Of a stretch of 6,147 bases of DNA, positions 4,938-6,147 are shown piece after piece (the first letter of the stretch is position 1; every line of letters starts with the position of its first letter). The notes under the pieces were generated by a model that did no database searches, was not told where the DNA came from, and saw only the letters and a program-made list of their open reading frames with translations. Source of the stretch: Phycisphaerae bacterium (GTDB lineage: Bacteria; Planctomycetota; Phycisphaerae; Phycisphaerales; SM1A02); contig VGXK01000134.1 of NCBI GenBank assembly GCA_016873355.1, positions 1 to 6,147 of the forward strand. Reading direction: 5' to 3'. Position numbers and translations under genes: made by a program.

Positions 4938-5957
4938 ATGGTCCGGCCCACGCTGCTTGCCTCGGAGGTCACCGCCGCGCACGCCCGCGTGGCGGCGCGG
5001 CTCTCGGATGAGCTCGAGCAGGTCGAACGGATCTTCGACGAGCAGCTCGTCTCGGATCTTCCGGAGGTGAACGAGCTCTGCCGGCACATCGAGCGCTATC
5101 GCGGAAAGATGCTGCGCCCGTCGCTCATGCTGCTCTCGGGCATGGCCGTGCGCGGCGAGGGCATCCACGACGCCGTGACGGAGCGGCATCGCATGATCGG
5201 CGCGGTCGTCGAAATGATCCACATGGCCACGCTCGTGCACGACGACGTGCTCGACGAGGCGGACATCCGCCGCCAGGGCCGCACCGTGAACAGCCTGCGC
5301 GGCAACGAGACGGCGGTCATTCTCGGCGACTACCTCATCTCGAACGCGTTCCACCTCTGCTCGCGCGCGGGGGAACCCTGGATCAACCTCGAGCTCGGCG
5401 AGGTGACGAACACGCTCTGCGAAGGCGAGCTCGTGCAGCTCTCGCATCGCGACGATCTCTCGCTCGACGAGGGGCGCTACTTCGAGATCGTGCGCCGCAA
5501 GACCGCGTCGCTCGTGGCCGCCTGCTGCCGAATCGGCGCGCGACTCGCCGGCGCGAACGAAGCGCTCTCGCGCGAGATGGGCGACTTCGGCCAGGATGTG
5601 GGCGTGGCCTTCCAGATCCAGGACGACCTGCTCGATCTCGAGGGTCGTCCGGATGTGGTGGGCAAGAGCCTCGGCATCGATCTGGCGAAGGGAAAGCTCA
5701 CGCTGCCGGTGATCCTGCACCTGGGTTCGGCGAACGCGGAACCACGGCGCCGCGAAGCGGCGCTCTCGCTGGTGCGCGGCCGGGACGTGGCGGGATTGCT
5801 TGCCGCGATGCGCGGAAGCGGGGCGCTCGAGCGTGCCCGCGAGCGCGCGATGGATCTCGTGGCGCGGGCGAGGGCGCGACTCTCGCTGCTGCCGCCGGGA
5901 CCGGCCCGCGAATTCCTGGCGGAAGCGGCCGCCAGCGTCGTTCGACGCGAGTCGTAA
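4938..5957 (+). CDS. Long-chain trans-polyprenyl diphosphate synthase
   Basis: This 339-residue enzyme adds isopentenyl diphosphate units to an allylic primer to build the side chain of a quinone or a lipid carrier; it acts in the cytoplasm. All family landmarks are present: RGKMLRPSLMLLSG (55-68), the first aspartate-rich motif HDDVLD (D102, D103, D106) within LVHDDVLDEADIRRQGRTVN, GDYLISNAF (130-138), RKTASLVAACCRIG (187-200), the second aspartate-rich motif QIQDDLLD (D229, D230, D233), and GKSLGIDLAKGKLTLP (242-257). The residue five before the first Asp is Ala97, followed by Thr98, as in long-chain synthases such as IspB; bulky residues there would mean short products. A hepta- to nonaprenyl product is therefore likely, but the exact length cannot be read. 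In-frame ATGs at 4875 and 4887 are alternatives; 4938 is chosen because the protein then begins at a normal family length. No Shine-Dalgarno site is evident. Confidence 0.9.
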   Translation: MVRPTLLASEVTAAHARVAARLSDELEQVERIFDEQLVSDLPEVNELCRHIERYRGKMLRPSLMLLSGMAVRGEGIHDAVTERHRMIGAVVEMIHMATLVHDDVLDEADIRRQGRTVNSLRGNETAVILGDYLISNAFHLCSRAGEPWINLELGEVTNTLCEGELVQLSHRDDLSLDEGRYFEIVRRKTASLVAACCRIGARLAGANEALSREMGDFGQDVGVAFQIQDDLLDLEGRPDVVGKSLGIDLAKGKLTLPVILHLGSANAEPRRREAALSLVRGRDVAGLLAAMRGSGALERARERAMDLVARARARLSLLPPGPAREFLAEAAASVVRRES

Positions 5958-6069
5958 AGCGAGATCGAACGCCATCGCGAGCGCACGCGCCGCGTCGCTC
6001 ATCGACGCGCGCGACGATCGTTTAGAGCGGTGACGACTCAGGCGTAGCGAGCTGGCGTTGGCGAGACGA

Positions 6070-6135
6070 GTGTGGCAAGGAGGGCGAAGCAGGCGGATCT
6101 TGAGGATCCGCCGATGGAGCCCGACGATGCCACAC
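6070..6135. repeat. Nested palindrome, possible dispersed repeat or structured RNA
   Basis: Three stems are nested around one centre: GTGTGGCA/TGCCACAC (6070-6077 with 6128-6135), GGGC/GCCC (6082-6085 with 6119-6122), and GGCGGATC/GATCCGCC (6092-6099 with 6105-6112) around a TTGAG loop. All three are perfect. Flanking bases on either side (GGCGA near 6059-6063, TCGC at 6140-6143) can extend the pairing with interruptions, and the element may continue past the window. There is no T-tract, so it is not a plain terminator. Confidence 0.65.
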
Positions 6136-6147
6136 GAAGTCGCAGCC

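Noticed and set aside
4073..6002. Long minus-strand frames opposite the methyltransferase and polyprenyl synthase
   Set aside because: High-GC coding DNA opens long antisense frames; their translations have no motifs, while the plus-strand genes carry complete family signatures.
6092..6112. Intrinsic terminator for the polyprenyl synthase gene
   Set aside because: The hairpin is strong but has no T-run after it, lies 135 bases past the stop, and is part of a larger nested palindrome.

Overview
This is a GC-rich bacterial chromosomal segment in two halves. Bases 1 to about 2442 are an integron-type gene-cassette array read entirely on the minus strand. Bases about 2829 to 5957 carry three ordinary chromosomal genes on the plus strand. 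The organism is probably a Planctomycetota member, perhaps Phycisphaerae. That guess rests on the high GC content and on an N-terminal Cys4 zinc ribbon with a CxxCGFxLRG...CPKCG pattern on the membrane protein, which is a habit of that group. It is an inference, not a proof.

Cassette half, followed in the direction of transcription (from 2442 down to 1). A GTTAGAC core at 2442-2436 opens the array. Next come an unknown 130-residue protein (2026-2418), an attC site (1933-2031), a second unknown protein (1412-1930), an attC site (1291-1417), a small SpoT-like HD hydrolase (840-1271), and an attC site (727-838). These are followed by a short stretch with no convincing gene and a very long attC-like palindrome (366-575). 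The array ends at the window edge with a small membrane protein (1-329) that runs off the left side. The cassette hallmarks are all visible: each stop codon touches or overlaps the attC core, starts lie just after the previous core, and the stem arm next to the stop carries extra unpaired bases where the arms align well. No integrase gene is present. The place where intI would normally sit, upstream of the first cassette, holds a 386-base non-coding, repeat-rich spacer and then the plus-strand genes. The array therefore looks like a cassette cluster lacking an integrase, or one separated from its integrase.

Chromosomal half. A TVP38/DedA-type (VTT domain) membrane protein with a zinc ribbon is followed by a class I methyltransferase with an altered SAM-binding motif and a long basic tail, and then by a long-chain trans-polyprenyl diphosphate synthase with both aspartate-rich motifs intact. 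The last two may be co-transcribed; the synthase would supply the side chain of a quinone or a lipid carrier. After it comes a non-coding tail with a nested palindrome (6070-6135) that resembles a dispersed repeat or a structured RNA.

The most unusual points are the mobile alarmone-hydrolase-like cassette, the unknown cassette proteins, the missing integrase, the gene-poor cassette with its 210-base palindrome, and the nested palindrome at the right end.
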